This document shows positions 1 to 5,565 of a DNA stretch of 5,696 nucleotides, one piece after another. Within the stretch, counting starts at the first letter, position 1; each line of letters opens with the position of its first letter. The notes under the pieces were generated by a model. That model made no database searches and was not told where the DNA came from. It saw nothing but the letters and a program-made list of their open reading frames with translations. Source of the DNA: an uncultured Treponema sp. (GTDB taxonomy: Bacteria > Spirochaetota > Spirochaetia > Treponematales > Treponemataceae); assembly GCA_937885475.1 (NCBI GenBank), contig CAKZZR010000145.1, forward strand, positions 1 to 5,696, read 5' to 3'. The translations under genes and the position numbers were made by a program.

Positions 1-24
1 GGGTGCAAGCGGAATGCAGGACAA

Positions 25-44
25 GGCAAACACATTGTAGAATT
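25..44. repeat. Left outer arm of repeat copy A (matches the left terminal inverted repeat of copy B)
   Basis: This 20-bp block matches positions 3418-3437 at 17 of 20 bases (GGCAAAC, CATT, TA and AATT are shared). It sits 54 bp from the inner AAATAG arm of copy A, against 52 bp in copy B. Equal spacing plus similarity shows that the repeat unit extends beyond the central hairpin. On the minus strand the block contains TACAAT (39..34), in the place where copy B has TATAAT, so it may act as a -10 for a gene beyond the left edge. The first 24 bases hold nothing else I can recognise, and no gene is identifiable in 1-220. Confidence 0.6.
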
Positions 45-72
45 CCGGAATTACAAAAGTTCTGTTTTCCGT

Positions 73-226
73 AAAAAAAAATAGTTTCCAGCCGAAGATT
101 TGTTTTGCAAAACCGCCGGCCAGCTATCTTCACGCTGACTTTAGCGAAGGAAGTATTGAATTGTCGCTTTCGCTAAAGCTAAAGTCAGAGTGATTTTGAA
201 AACAAACCTTCTCTTTTCCGCTATTT
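73..226 (-). terminator. Putative intrinsic terminator for glgX formed by repeat copy A
   Basis: On the minus strand the repeat begins AAATAG at the glgX stop codon, folds through nested stems, and ends with CTATTT running into nine T residues (81..73). A long hairpin immediately followed by a U-tract is the layout of a rho-independent terminator, although the stem is far longer than usual. The function is inferred. The inverted repeats and the T-tract are directly visible. Confidence 0.5.
79..226 (-). repeat. Structured interspersed repeat, copy A
   Basis: This 148-bp block closely resembles copy B at 3470-3618. It is bounded by AAATAG (79-84) and CTATTT (221-226). Inside are arms GAAGATTTGTTTT (94-106) and AAAACAAACCTTC (199-211), which pair with one mismatch, and then CACGCTGACTTTAGC (131-145) pairing with 178-192 at 14 of 15 positions. 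The 32-nt apical loop can form a small GCTTT/AAAGC hairpin on the minus strand. The 14-bp palindrome seen in copies B and C is degraded here (112-128 region). The terminal arm overlaps the last codon and TAG stop of glgX (226..221). Confidence 0.8.
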
Positions 227-2341
227 GCTCATAAGAATAATGAAGCTTCCTGCAGGAAGGACGTAGCGCTTCTGCTCGGAAAGCACCTCTTCTTTGCCAG
301 GGTCAGCAATGCTGAAATCTCCGGCGATTGAAGTGTCCACCACGCGAAACCATTTTGTTCCCTTGGGTGGATTCGGAAGCGAAACCGTAAGGTCATAGAT
401 GTCCGTATTTCCGGCAATATAGAAGTCGTTGTCGTTCAGTTTTTCATCGCCGTCCATGGAGCGCCCCACCAGTTTGAAGCCAAGGAAGCGGCTCATCTTG
501 GTCCAGTCGGGATTCTTGCTGTCTGCATCGTACCACTCAATTTCTGCCTGCTGCCCAGAAAAGAAATTCCTGCGGCGAAACACCGGGTGCGCCTTGCGAA
601 GCTCAATCATGCCCTTGGTAAAGCGGAACAGCTCCTGATTCTTGTGCAGGAATGACCAGTTCAGCCATGAAATCTCGTTGTCCTGGCAGTACGCATTGTT
701 GTTCCCCATCTGGGAGCGGCGGAATTCGTCGCCCGCGGCAAACATCGGCACGCCCTGCGAGACCATAAGGCAGAGCATGAAATTCTTCATTTTCTTTACG
801 CGCAGGTTCTCAATCTTGGGATTGAGCGTAATACCCTCGTATCCGTGATTGTAGCAGTTGTTGTCGTCTGTACCGTCGCGGTTTTCCTCGCCGTTCTCGT
901 CGTTATGCTTGCCGTTATAGCTTACAATGTCGTTCATCGTAAAGCCATCGTGGCAGGACACAAAGTTTATGGAAGCCCACGGATGCCGTCCGCTGTGATT
1001 GTACGTGTCGGAGCTTCCCGCAATGCGGGTGGCCGCCGCCGTCGCAACGCCTTCGTCTCCGCGCACAAAGCGCCGAATGTCGTTGCGGAAGCGGTCGTTC
1101 CATTCGCTCCAGCGTCCACCGGGGAATCCGCCGACCAAATATCCACCGCCGCAGTCCCAAGGCTCTGCAATGACCTTCGTCTTATTCAAAATGGCATCCT
1201 CAGAAATCGCGTCAATAAGGAACGGCATGCCCTGCAAGTACGAATTGCGGTCGCGGCAGAGCGCTGCCGCAAGGTCAAAGCGGAAGCCGTCAACGTGCAT
1301 CTCGCTTACCCAATAGCGCAAGCTGTCCAAAATAAAACGCGTCGTTACCGGATGCGCCGCATTCAGCGTGTTTCCGCAGCCGGAAAAATTATGGTAATAC
1401 TGCTTCTCGTTGTTCAGAAGCATGTAATAGGTTGAATTCTCAAAGCCCCGGAAGCTGAACGTATAGCCATGCTCGTTGCCTTCCGCCGTATGATTGTATA
1501 CGACATCAAGAATGACCTCTATGCCCGCCGCGTGGAACTGGCGCACCATCTCCTTAAATTCACGCACGGAACCGCCCGGAGTCTGATCCGAAGAATAGGA
1601 TGTTTTGGGCGAAAAAAAGTTTATCGTGCTGTAGCCCCAGAAGTTCGTAAGCTTTTCGCCTGTCCTTGGATTCACGTTGCCGTTCTCATTCTCGTCAAAT
1701 TCAAAAACAGGAAGCAGCTCTATTGACGTAATGCCAAGCTCCTTCAAATACGGAATTTTCTCCGTGATTCCCTTGTACGTTCCCGGACAGGAAACCTCCG
1801 ACGTTGCCGATGCGGTAAAGCCCTTAAGATGAGCCTCATAAATCACCGTCTCACTTATCGGAATGTTCAGAGGCTTGTCGCCCTGCCAGTCAAAGTCAAT
1901 GTCCTCAACAACGACGCATTTAGGAAAGTCCGAAATGTCAGAAAGTTTGCCGTTCTCAATGCCAGCAAGCCCCTGCTCCCGCTGCCTGTTATACGAGCGG
2001 AACACGGAACCTGGCGTAAGAGCCTTTGCATATGGGTCGATAAGGTATTTGTTAAAATTGAAGCGGTGTCCTTCCGGCGGATTATAGGGACCGTCAACAC
2101 GGTACAGATATATCGCGCCCTTGGAAAGCCCCTTTATATAGATGTGCCAGACGTTACCCGTCCGGTTCTTTATTGGGTCGAATTCAATTGATGTGTACGG
2201 CTGCTTAGCATTGGCAGAATCAAACAAATCAAGAACTACTCTGGTGGCATTTTTGCTGTACACTGCAAAATTAACACCGTCATTAAAAGGCACAGCACCT
2301 AACGTCTGTGGTTTTCCCTCAAAAATCTGCAAAGTGTCCAT
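221..2341 (-). CDS. glgX: Glycogen debranching enzyme, GlgX/isoamylase type (GH13, alpha-1,6-glucosidase)
   Basis: Cytoplasmic enzyme expected to hydrolyse alpha-1,6 branches of glycogen or limit dextrins. In numbering from an upstream GTG at 2359, an N-terminal CBM48-like beta domain (about residues 15-110) precedes a GH13 barrel. Barrel motifs are YEAHLKGFT (174-182), DVVYNH (285-290), GFRFDLA with nucleophile D362, IAEPWD with acid/base E399, and SCHDGFT with D471. A C-terminal beta domain ends in a hydrophobic strand (SFIIL). The full length of about 706-712 residues fits GlgX/TreX proteins. I prefer the ATG at 2341 (MDTLQIFEGKP) because family members begin shortly before the GKP-x-x-LGA motif, but neither start has a clear Shine-Dalgarno. 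It follows era by 75-93 bp with no terminator between, so read-through from era is plausible. The stop codon lies inside repeat copy A. Distinguishing GlgX from TreX-like or isoamylase specificity is not possible from sequence alone. Confidence 0.93.
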   Translation of the reverse strand: MDTLQIFEGKPQTLGAVPFNDGVNFAVYSKNATRVVLDLFDSANAKQPYTSIEFDPIKNRTGNVWHIYIKGLSKGAIYLYRVDGPYNPPEGHRFNFNKYLIDPYAKALTPGSVFRSYNRQREQGLAGIENGKLSDISDFPKCVVVEDIDFDWQGDKPLNIPISETVIYEAHLKGFTASATSEVSCPGTYKGITEKIPYLKELGITSIELLPVFEFDENENGNVNPRTGEKLTNFWGYSTINFFSPKTSYSSDQTPGGSVREFKEMVRQFHAAGIEVILDVVYNHTAEGNEHGYTFSFRGFENSTYYMLLNNEKQYYHNFSGCGNTLNAAHPVTTRFILDSLRYWVSEMHVDGFRFDLAAALCRDRNSYLQGMPFLIDAISEDAILNKTKVIAEPWDCGGGYLVGGFPGGRWSEWNDRFRNDIRRFVRGDEGVATAAATRIAGSSDTYNHSGRHPWASINFVSCHDGFTMNDIVSYNGKHNDENGEENRDGTDDNNCYNHGYEGITLNPKIENLRVKKMKNFMLCLMVSQGVPMFAAGDEFRRSQMGNNNAYCQDNEISWLNWSFLHKNQELFRFTKGMIELRKAHPVFRRRNFFSGQQAEIEWYDADSKNPDWTKMSRFLGFKLVGRSMDGDEKLNDNDFYIAGNTDIYDLTVSLPNPPKGTKWFRVVDTSIAGDFSIADPGKEEVLSEQKRYVLPAGSFIILMSK

Positions 2342-2434
2342 GAACAAGGATTTTACCACATAAGCGCCAATATTTCCATTGATAATATGCGCAATTTGAG
2401 GACAATTATGTCTTTTTCCTTTTCTGACAAGGAA

Positions 2435-3367
2435 TTACAGTATCAATTTTGTAAGCGTAACGTCGTGCTGACGCCAGTTTTTGTCTACCTTAACCTGAAG
2501 GTCAAGGTCTATCTTGAACGGAAAAACCTGTGCAATCTTTTTTATTGATGCCATGCGGATAGCCTTTATCATTGAAGCGCCCTTTCCTATCACCATGCCT
2601 TTCTGGCTTTCACGCTCAACGCACAGAAAAGCTCGCACCCACAGTTTTCCGTTGGTTCCACGGTTCTCAATGTCCGAAACGGAAACATAAAGGCAATGCG
2701 GCAGCTCCTGGCTCAGGCGCTCAAAAGCCTCGCCGCGGATAATTTCCGAGATGCGGAAAGCGATGTTCTGGTCAGTGTACATGTCCTCTGTATAAAGCGG
2801 AGGAGCCACCGGCGAAATGGCATAGAGCGCGCGCAGAACCTCGTTTATGCCCTCGTCATTTTTTGCGGACATCTCGAAAATGCGCTCTGCAGGCAGGGAA
2901 GACAGATATTCCGAAAGGAACATGCGGCACGAGGCAGTATGCGACTCAGGAGAATCAATCTTGTTGAGCGCGACCACCAGGCGGTCCGCATATTTTGCGG
3001 CAAGGGAGGCGTTCATCTGCTCCTCGCTTCCGGGCTCGCGGGTAGTGTCAATTATATACAGGATGCAGTCGCTGTCCTTTAGAGTATCCTCTGTAACGGC
3101 CTTAAGGCGAAGGTTCAGTTTTTTGTCTGACTCATGATAGCCGGGAGTGTCAACAAAAACCAGCTGACCAAGCGACGTATTCACGATTCCGCGGATTGCG
3201 TTGCGTGTTGTCTGAGGAATAGGAGAAACAATGCTTACAGGCTCCTGGCAAGCGGTATTCATAAAAGTGGACTTACCACAGGAAGGGCGGCCCAAAATTG
3301 CAACGAGGGCTGTTTTTTCGCCAATGCCAAGGTCGTTCTGATTCATAGCTGATTCTGTTTCGTTCAT
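2435..3367 (-). CDS. era: GTPase Era, 30S ribosomal subunit assembly factor
   Basis: Era binds GTP and the 3' end of 16S rRNA and acts in 30S subunit maturation. The 310-residue protein has the normal Era length and the GTPase motifs in order: G1 GRPSCGKS (26-33), the PQTTRN switch I segment (51-56), G3 DTPG (73-76), G4 NKID (135-138) and G5 SAK (167-169). A C-terminal KH domain covers roughly 200-310. Its nucleic-acid loop reads VIGKGASMIK, so the last Gly of the usual GxxG motif is Ala264. The start at 3367 gives about 25 residues before G1. A second ATG (codon 8, 3346) is also possible, and neither has a strong Shine-Dalgarno. Upstream lies MITE-like copy B, whose end contains TATAAT and may drive this gene. 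The stop is followed by glgX without a terminator. Confidence 0.95.
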   Translation of the reverse strand: MNETESAMNQNDLGIGEKTALVAILGRPSCGKSTFMNTACQEPVSIVSPIPQTTRNAIRGIVNTSLGQLVFVDTPGYHESDKKLNLRLKAVTEDTLKDSDCILYIIDTTREPGSEEQMNASLAAKYADRLVVALNKIDSPESHTASCRMFLSEYLSSLPAERIFEMSAKNDEGINEVLRALYAISPVAPPLYTEDMYTDQNIAFRISEIIRGEAFERLSQELPHCLYVSVSDIENRGTNGKLWVRAFLCVERESQKGMVIGKGASMIKAIRMASIKKIAQVFPFKIDLDLQVKVDKNWRQHDVTLTKLIL

Positions 3368-3404
3368 AAGTAGAAAAATAGCAGATTAATTGTGTTTGGG
3401 GAAG

Positions 3405-3414
3405 AAGGAACATC
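3405..3414. repeat. Left target-site duplication of the copy B element
   Basis: AAGGAACATC is repeated exactly at 3673-3682. Each copy is three bases outside the matching terminal inverted repeat core, as expected for DNA duplicated during transposon insertion. This copy lies in the era leader region. Confidence 0.85.
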
Positions 3415-3426
3415 CATGGCAAACGC

Positions 3427-3456
3427 ATTATAAAATTTCTAATATAGCCAAACTTG
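3427..3456 (-). promoter_or_regulatory. Possible era promoter carried in the left end of the copy B element
   Basis: The minus strand reads TATAAT at 3432..3427, 60 bases upstream of the era ATG and pointing outward from the element. No good -35 lies at the usual distance; AGTTTG or AAGTTT near 3449-3455 are weak candidates. The start point would be near 3420. The equivalent position in copy A reads TACAAT. The perfect -10 is seen in the sequence. Its activity is inferred. Confidence 0.4.
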
Positions 3457-3465
3457 AAATTTCAT

Positions 3466-3618
3466 AAAAAAATAGCTCCCAGTCGAAGATTTGTTTTGCA
3501 AAACCGCCGGCTAGCCGGCTTCACGCTGACTTTAGCAAAGGAACTATTGAATTGTCGCTAGAGCGACAGCTAAAGTCAGAGTGATTTTGAAAAACAAATC
3601 TTCTCCTTCGCGTTATTT
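3466..3618 (-). terminator. Putative intrinsic terminator inside copy B, downstream of the toxin gene
   Basis: Read on the minus strand, the nested hairpin of copy B ends in GCTATTTTTTT, with seven T residues at 3472..3466 directly after the base of the stem. It would stop transcripts from the toxin-antitoxin operon about 30-40 bases before the TATAAT that faces era. The structure is visible. Termination is inferred. Confidence 0.5.
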
Positions 3619-3672
3619 TATTTACATAATCCGTAACTTATTGCTTAAAAAATTTATAATGCTTTTGCCCTA

Positions 3673-3682
3673 AAGGAACATC
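3673..3682. repeat. Right target-site duplication of the copy B element
   Basis: This is an exact second copy of AAGGAACATC (3405-3414). It overlaps two bases of the toxin stop codon (TGA at 3683..3681), so insertion took place at the very end of the toxin gene without altering its protein. Confidence 0.85.
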
Positions 3683-4100
3683 AAATCAACTTATTTGCCA
3701 CTAAAAAGGTTTCAGGAGTTTGAACTATAAGGGAGGCATTTTTATAATCGCGCAGATTGCGGGTTAAAATCACATGTATATCTTTTTCCAATGCCGTGTA
3801 ATACTGAATCGCATCCTCAAAATCCGTAAAAGAAGAATTCAATGCCTTGTCTATGACTGACTCGCTTGAGTCAATGACTCTGAGCAGAATGCGCAATTTT
3901 CTGACGGCATTTTTAGCACCTTCACTTCCGAGCTGCTTACGGAGTATATAGAACGTATTGGCAAGAATTAACGGTGTAGTATAAAGCTCAATCTTTTTCA
4001 TCTCTGCAAAAGTAAAAAGGACTGCTGAAAAATGAAAATGCGGAATTCTTTGTGCAAGCAAATCCAGAATAACATCGGTATCAACAAAAACTTTATTCAT
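3681..4100 (-). CDS. PIN-domain ribonuclease toxin of a type II toxin-antitoxin pair
   Basis: PIN toxins are Mg-dependent RNases whose acidic residues cut RNA and which a partner antitoxin inhibits. From the ATG at 4100 the protein has 139 residues. It starts with the PIN strand VFVDTDVILDLL (D7, D9, D13), then ILANTFYILRK (Asn48 where many PIN families have Glu; I recall Asn here in the subfamily paired with DUF6364), then TDFEDAIQYY (D93, E95, D96) and LTRNLRDY (N115, D118) near the C-terminus. An upstream in-frame ATG at 4142 would add 14 residues encoded within the antitoxin gene. I prefer 4100 because VFVDTD normally follows the initiator closely and because it gives an 8-bp overlap (ATGAATAA) with the antitoxin stop, which implies translational coupling. 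The gene is clearly AT-rich (about a third G+C in one 60-base line, against nearly two thirds in a glgX line), suggesting acquisition. The copy B element begins right at its stop. Confidence 0.85.
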   Translation of the reverse strand: MNKVFVDTDVILDLLAQRIPHFHFSAVLFTFAEMKKIELYTTPLILANTFYILRKQLGSEGAKNAVRKLRILLRVIDSSESVIDKALNSSFTDFEDAIQYYTALEKDIHVILTRNLRDYKNASLIVQTPETFLVANKLI

Positions 4101-4341
4101 ATTTTTGTTCCAGATAGGAAGCATAGTTTGACTTGTAATCAAAATCTTTTTCCAAATGAATCAGACCTGACAATTCAGAAACTATAGGACCATAAACAAA
4201 ACCAGGTGCATCTTTTTCAGATGTGAGGGAATCAAAAAATCCCTGCACGACAGCAGAAAGAGATGAACCGATAGAAGAAACATATTCCTTTGCCCGGGAA
4301 ATTGAATTTTCGTTCAATTTTAAAGTCAGTTTTGCTTCCAT
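4093..4341 (-). CDS. DUF6364-like antitoxin partner of the PIN toxin
   Basis: A small 82-residue protein whose N-terminus (MEAKLTLKLNENSISRAKEY) resembles DUF6364 antitoxins, with a ribbon-helix-helix-like pattern: a short basic strand (KLTLKL), then helices around residues 13-22 and 26-40 (SLSAVVQGFFDSL). The acidic, aromatic-rich C-terminus (about 60-82) is the expected toxin-binding tail. The ATG at 4341 is preceded by AGGAG (4352..4348) at a 6-base gap. It comes before the toxin and overlaps it by 8 bp, the usual antitoxin-first order. Paired operator-like repeats in its promoter suggest it represses its own operon. The family assignment rests on pattern and on the PIN partner. Confidence 0.75.
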   Translation of the reverse strand: MEAKLTLKLNENSISRAKEYVSSIGSSLSAVVQGFFDSLTSEKDAPGFVYGPIVSELSGLIHLEKDFDYKSNYASYLEQKYE

Positions 4342-4351
4342 ACGAAACTCC

Positions 4352-4384
4352 TATACGTACAATATAGGATGATTTATACGTACA
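4352..4384 (-). promoter_or_regulatory. Twin operator-like direct repeats in the toxin-antitoxin promoter
   Basis: TATACGTACA (plus strand) occurs at 4352-4361 and again at 4375-4384, a 23-bp period, or about two helical turns. Each copy contains the self-complementary core TACGTA. One copy covers the -35/spacer junction. The other covers the end of the -10 and the predicted start point. This fits cooperative binding of a ribbon-helix-helix antitoxin to the same DNA face. Binding is inferred. Confidence 0.6.
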
Positions 4385-4389
4385 GTCAA
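4361..4389 (-). promoter_or_regulatory. Sigma-70-type promoter of the toxin-antitoxin operon
   Basis: The minus strand reads TTGACT (4389..4384), a 17-base spacer, then TATATT (4366..4361). The predicted start is near 4354, leaving a leader of roughly a dozen bases that contains the AGGAG ribosome site. It is the best-matching promoter in the window. Confidence 0.75.
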
Positions 4390-4425
4390 GATTATTTTTT
4401 GGAGGTACAAATCGCGGCGGCGGGA

Positions 4426-4534
4426 GCCCCGTTAGAGGGGGTAGCGGAAAACTAAACGGTGATTGAACTTGTAGACTCGTAAGAGCACGAAGCATATTAC
4501 CGTTTAGTTTGTAGCGAGGGGCAGGCGCCCCTCT
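4426..4534 (-). repeat. GC-rich nested palindromic intergenic element between rubrerythrin and the antitoxin
   Basis: A perfect 12-bp inverted repeat (AAACTAAACGGT 4449-4460, ACCGTTTAGTTT 4499-4510) encloses 38 bases. It is flanked on both sides by GTAGCG (4441-4446, 4511-4516) and by C/G-rich hairpins: CCCC/GGGG (4427-4440) on the left and a perfect GAGGGGC-AGGC-GCCCCTC (4516-4533) on the right. AGAGGGG (4434-4440) can also pair at long range with CCCCTCT (4528-4534), so two folds compete. It is unrelated in sequence to copies A-C. No ORF is credible in 4390-4545. Its G+C-rich arms stand out from the AT-rich toxin-antitoxin operon beside it. Confidence 0.75.
4516..4533 (-). terminator. Hairpin just after the rubrerythrin stop codon
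   Basis: A perfect 7-bp G+C-rich stem with a 4-base loop starts 12 bases past the rubrerythrin stop. No T-tract follows, so a classical intrinsic terminator is not supported. It may protect the 3' end of the mRNA or work with the longer stem at 4449-4510, whose minus-strand 3' side ends TTTAGTTTT. Confidence 0.35.
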
Positions 4535-4545
4535 TATATGAAAGA

Positions 4546-5082
4546 TTAGTAGTTGTTTGCGCTTACTTCAAAGTAGCTCTGTGGATGTGCGCAAACTGGG
4601 CATACCTTTGGGGCTTCCTTGCCGACTACGATGTGGCCACAGTTGCGGCACTGCCAGATTGCATCTCCGTCTTTTGAGAATACAACTTTGTCCTCGATGT
4701 TCTTGAGGAGTTTTCGGTAGCGCTCTTCGTGGTGCTTTTCGATTGCGGCTACTCCCTCGAACATCTTGGCGATTGCCTCAAAGCCTTCTTCGCGGGCTGT
4801 CTTTGCAAAGCCGTCGTACATATCTGTCCATTCAAAGTTTTCGCCATCAGCGGCTGCCTTGAGGTTTTCTTCTGTAGTGCCGATTCCGCCGTTCAAAAGC
4901 TTGTACCACATTTTGGCATGCTCTTTTTCATTATTGGCAGTTTCCTCAAAAATTGCGGCAATCTGCTCGTAACCGTCCTTTTTTGCCTTGCTTGCATAGT
5001 ATGTGTACTTGTTGCGAGCCATTGACTCACCAGCAAAAGCTGTCTGCAAATTCTTTTCTGTCTGTGTTCCCTTTAAATCCAT
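4546..5082 (-). CDS. rbr: Rubrerythrin (peroxide-reducing diiron/rubredoxin protein)
   Basis: Rubrerythrin reduces hydrogen peroxide to water in anaerobes, taking electrons through its rubredoxin domain. The 178-residue protein has a ferritin-like four-helix domain (about 1-135) with diiron ligands in place: E19, the E52-x-x-H55 pair in NEKEH, E99-x-x-E102, and E115-x-x-H118. A C-terminal rubredoxin-like domain follows with C145-x-x-C148 and C161-x-x-C164. Length and domain order are normal for the family. The ATG at 5082 has a strong AAAGGAG (5096..5090) at a 7-base gap. It starts 69 bp after the perR stop, with no convincing promoter between, so co-transcription with perR is likely. The gap holds an imperfect hairpin (CCGTC/GACGG, 5126-5150) without a T-tract. 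Peroxide control by PerR is inferred from the pairing. Confidence 0.95.
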   Translation of the reverse strand: MDLKGTQTEKNLQTAFAGESMARNKYTYYASKAKKDGYEQIAAIFEETANNEKEHAKMWYKLLNGGIGTTEENLKAAADGENFEWTDMYDGFAKTAREEGFEAIAKMFEGVAAIEKHHEERYRKLLKNIEDKVVFSKDGDAIWQCRNCGHIVVGKEAPKVCPVCAHPQSYFEVSANNY

Positions 5083-5089
5083 TGTTTTG

Positions 5090-5096
5090 CTCCTTT
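5090..5096 (-). promoter_or_regulatory. Strong ribosome binding site of rubrerythrin
   Basis: AAAGGAG lies 7 bases before the ATG at 5082 and fixes that start. It contrasts with perR, era and glgX, none of which has a clear Shine-Dalgarno. Confidence 0.85.
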
Positions 5097-5151
5097 CTGT
5101 TGGATTTGTAAGTCATAAACGATTTCCGTCTTTCCCTGGCAGGAGGACGGA

Positions 5152-5559
5152 TTATCGTGATTTTGCGCATTCTGGGCAGATTCCGTTGAACGTCAGGTTA
5201 TGACCTTCAACAAAAAAGCCTTCCTCTTTCATTTCGCTTGTGGCGGAATCAATTTCTGGCGAGCACGATTTTGGAACATCAAACAACTTATCACATCTGT
5301 CGCAATGAAAGTGATAATGCCGTTCCAGTGTGCTGTCAAAATGATCCGCCCCATTTGGAACCATGATTTTTGCAATCGCCCCTGACTGCGCCAGAAAGTT
5401 AAGATTGCGGTACACGGTTCCGCGGCTGATGTGAGGATCGATTTTTCGTGCTTTGTCGTAAATGTCGTCCGCAGTGGGATGATCAAAATTGTTCTCCATC
5501 AATTTGAGCACCAACGCCCGCTGCGCGGTATTACGAATCTGAACCTTTACCTCAGTCAT
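5152..5559 (-). CDS. perR: PerR-type peroxide-sensing Fur-family repressor
   Basis: The 135-residue protein has a winged-helix DNA-binding half (about 1-75, recognition segment ISRGTVYRNLNFLAQSG) and a dimerisation half. Two CxxC pairs (C86/C89 and C128/C131) form the structural zinc site. All five regulatory metal ligands of Bacillus subtilis PerR have counterparts: H27 in HPTADDIY, D75 in HFD, H81 and H83 in HYH, and D94. Asp rather than Glu at D75 favours PerR over Fur. PerR with Fe or Mn represses oxidative-stress genes until metal-catalysed histidine oxidation releases it. The following gene is rubrerythrin, a standard PerR target. The ATG at 5559 has no Shine-Dalgarno, and a good -10 sits so close that the transcript may begin at the ATG. 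The next Met (codon 21) would remove part of the DNA-binding domain. Confidence 0.9.
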   Translation of the reverse strand: MTEVKVQIRNTAQRALVLKLMENNFDHPTADDIYDKARKIDPHISRGTVYRNLNFLAQSGAIAKIMVPNGADHFDSTLERHYHFHCDRCDKLFDVPKSCSPEIDSATSEMKEEGFFVEGHNLTFNGICPECAKSR

Positions 5560-5565
5560 GAATTC

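Larger units (their letters stand above)
3415..3672 (-). mobile_element. MITE-like non-autonomous element, 258 bp (repeat copy B)
   Basis: The ends form a terminal inverted repeat: 3418-3438 and the complement of 3649-3669 match at 19 of 21 positions, with core GGCAAA(C/A)GCATTATAAA. A perfect 10-bp direct repeat, AAGGAACATC, flanks it. The interior contains no credible ORF. It holds a 149-bp nested palindrome (3470-3618): perfect 13-bp arms 3485-3497 and 3591-3603, 14-of-15 arms 3522-3536 and 3569-3583, a perfect 7-bp apical hairpin 3553-3568, and a perfect 14-bp side palindrome GCCGGCTAGCCGGC at 3506-3519. The insertion split the toxin stop codon region from era. Small size, paired ends, a target duplication and no transposase define a MITE. 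The parent transposon family cannot be named from this window. A 10-bp duplication is compatible with several groups, including IS4-like elements. Confidence 0.85.

Noticed and set aside
845..1435. A 196-residue open frame on the plus strand, antisense to glgX
   Set aside because: It is a low-complexity Val/Ala/Arg-rich translation with no domain, lying opposite the conserved catalytic region of glgX. It is explained by the codon bias of the real gene.
2360..2434. A promoter or terminator between era and glgX
   Set aside because: TATTAT and TTGTC-like hexamers occur but not at workable spacing, and no hairpin with a T-tract is present. The gap is best read as operon-internal.
2696..3082. Plus-strand open frames opposite era
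   Set aside because: No recognisable motif, and they lie fully opposite well-conserved Era GTPase and KH motifs.
79..3618. CRISPR array
   Set aside because: The repeats are about 150 bp, palindromic, separated by kilobases of genes, and not regularly spaced. No cas gene is visible.
3641..3660. TTGCTT and TATAAT as a complete plus-strand promoter
   Set aside because: The spacer would be only 8 bases, too short for a sigma-70-type promoter. Only the -10-like hexamer is kept, as a low-interest finding.
4232..4495. An 87-residue minus-strand frame spanning the antitoxin start and promoter
   Set aside because: It crosses the palindromic element and the toxin-antitoxin promoter, has a low-complexity Pro/Phe-rich start, and overlaps the better supported antitoxin in another frame.
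4426..4534. An integron attC site next to the toxin-antitoxin cassette
   Set aside because: GTTAGAG at 4431 resembles a core site, but its last base does not fit GTTRRRY. No RYYYAAC partner lies at the other end in the correct orientation, and the neighbouring genes are not cassette-like.
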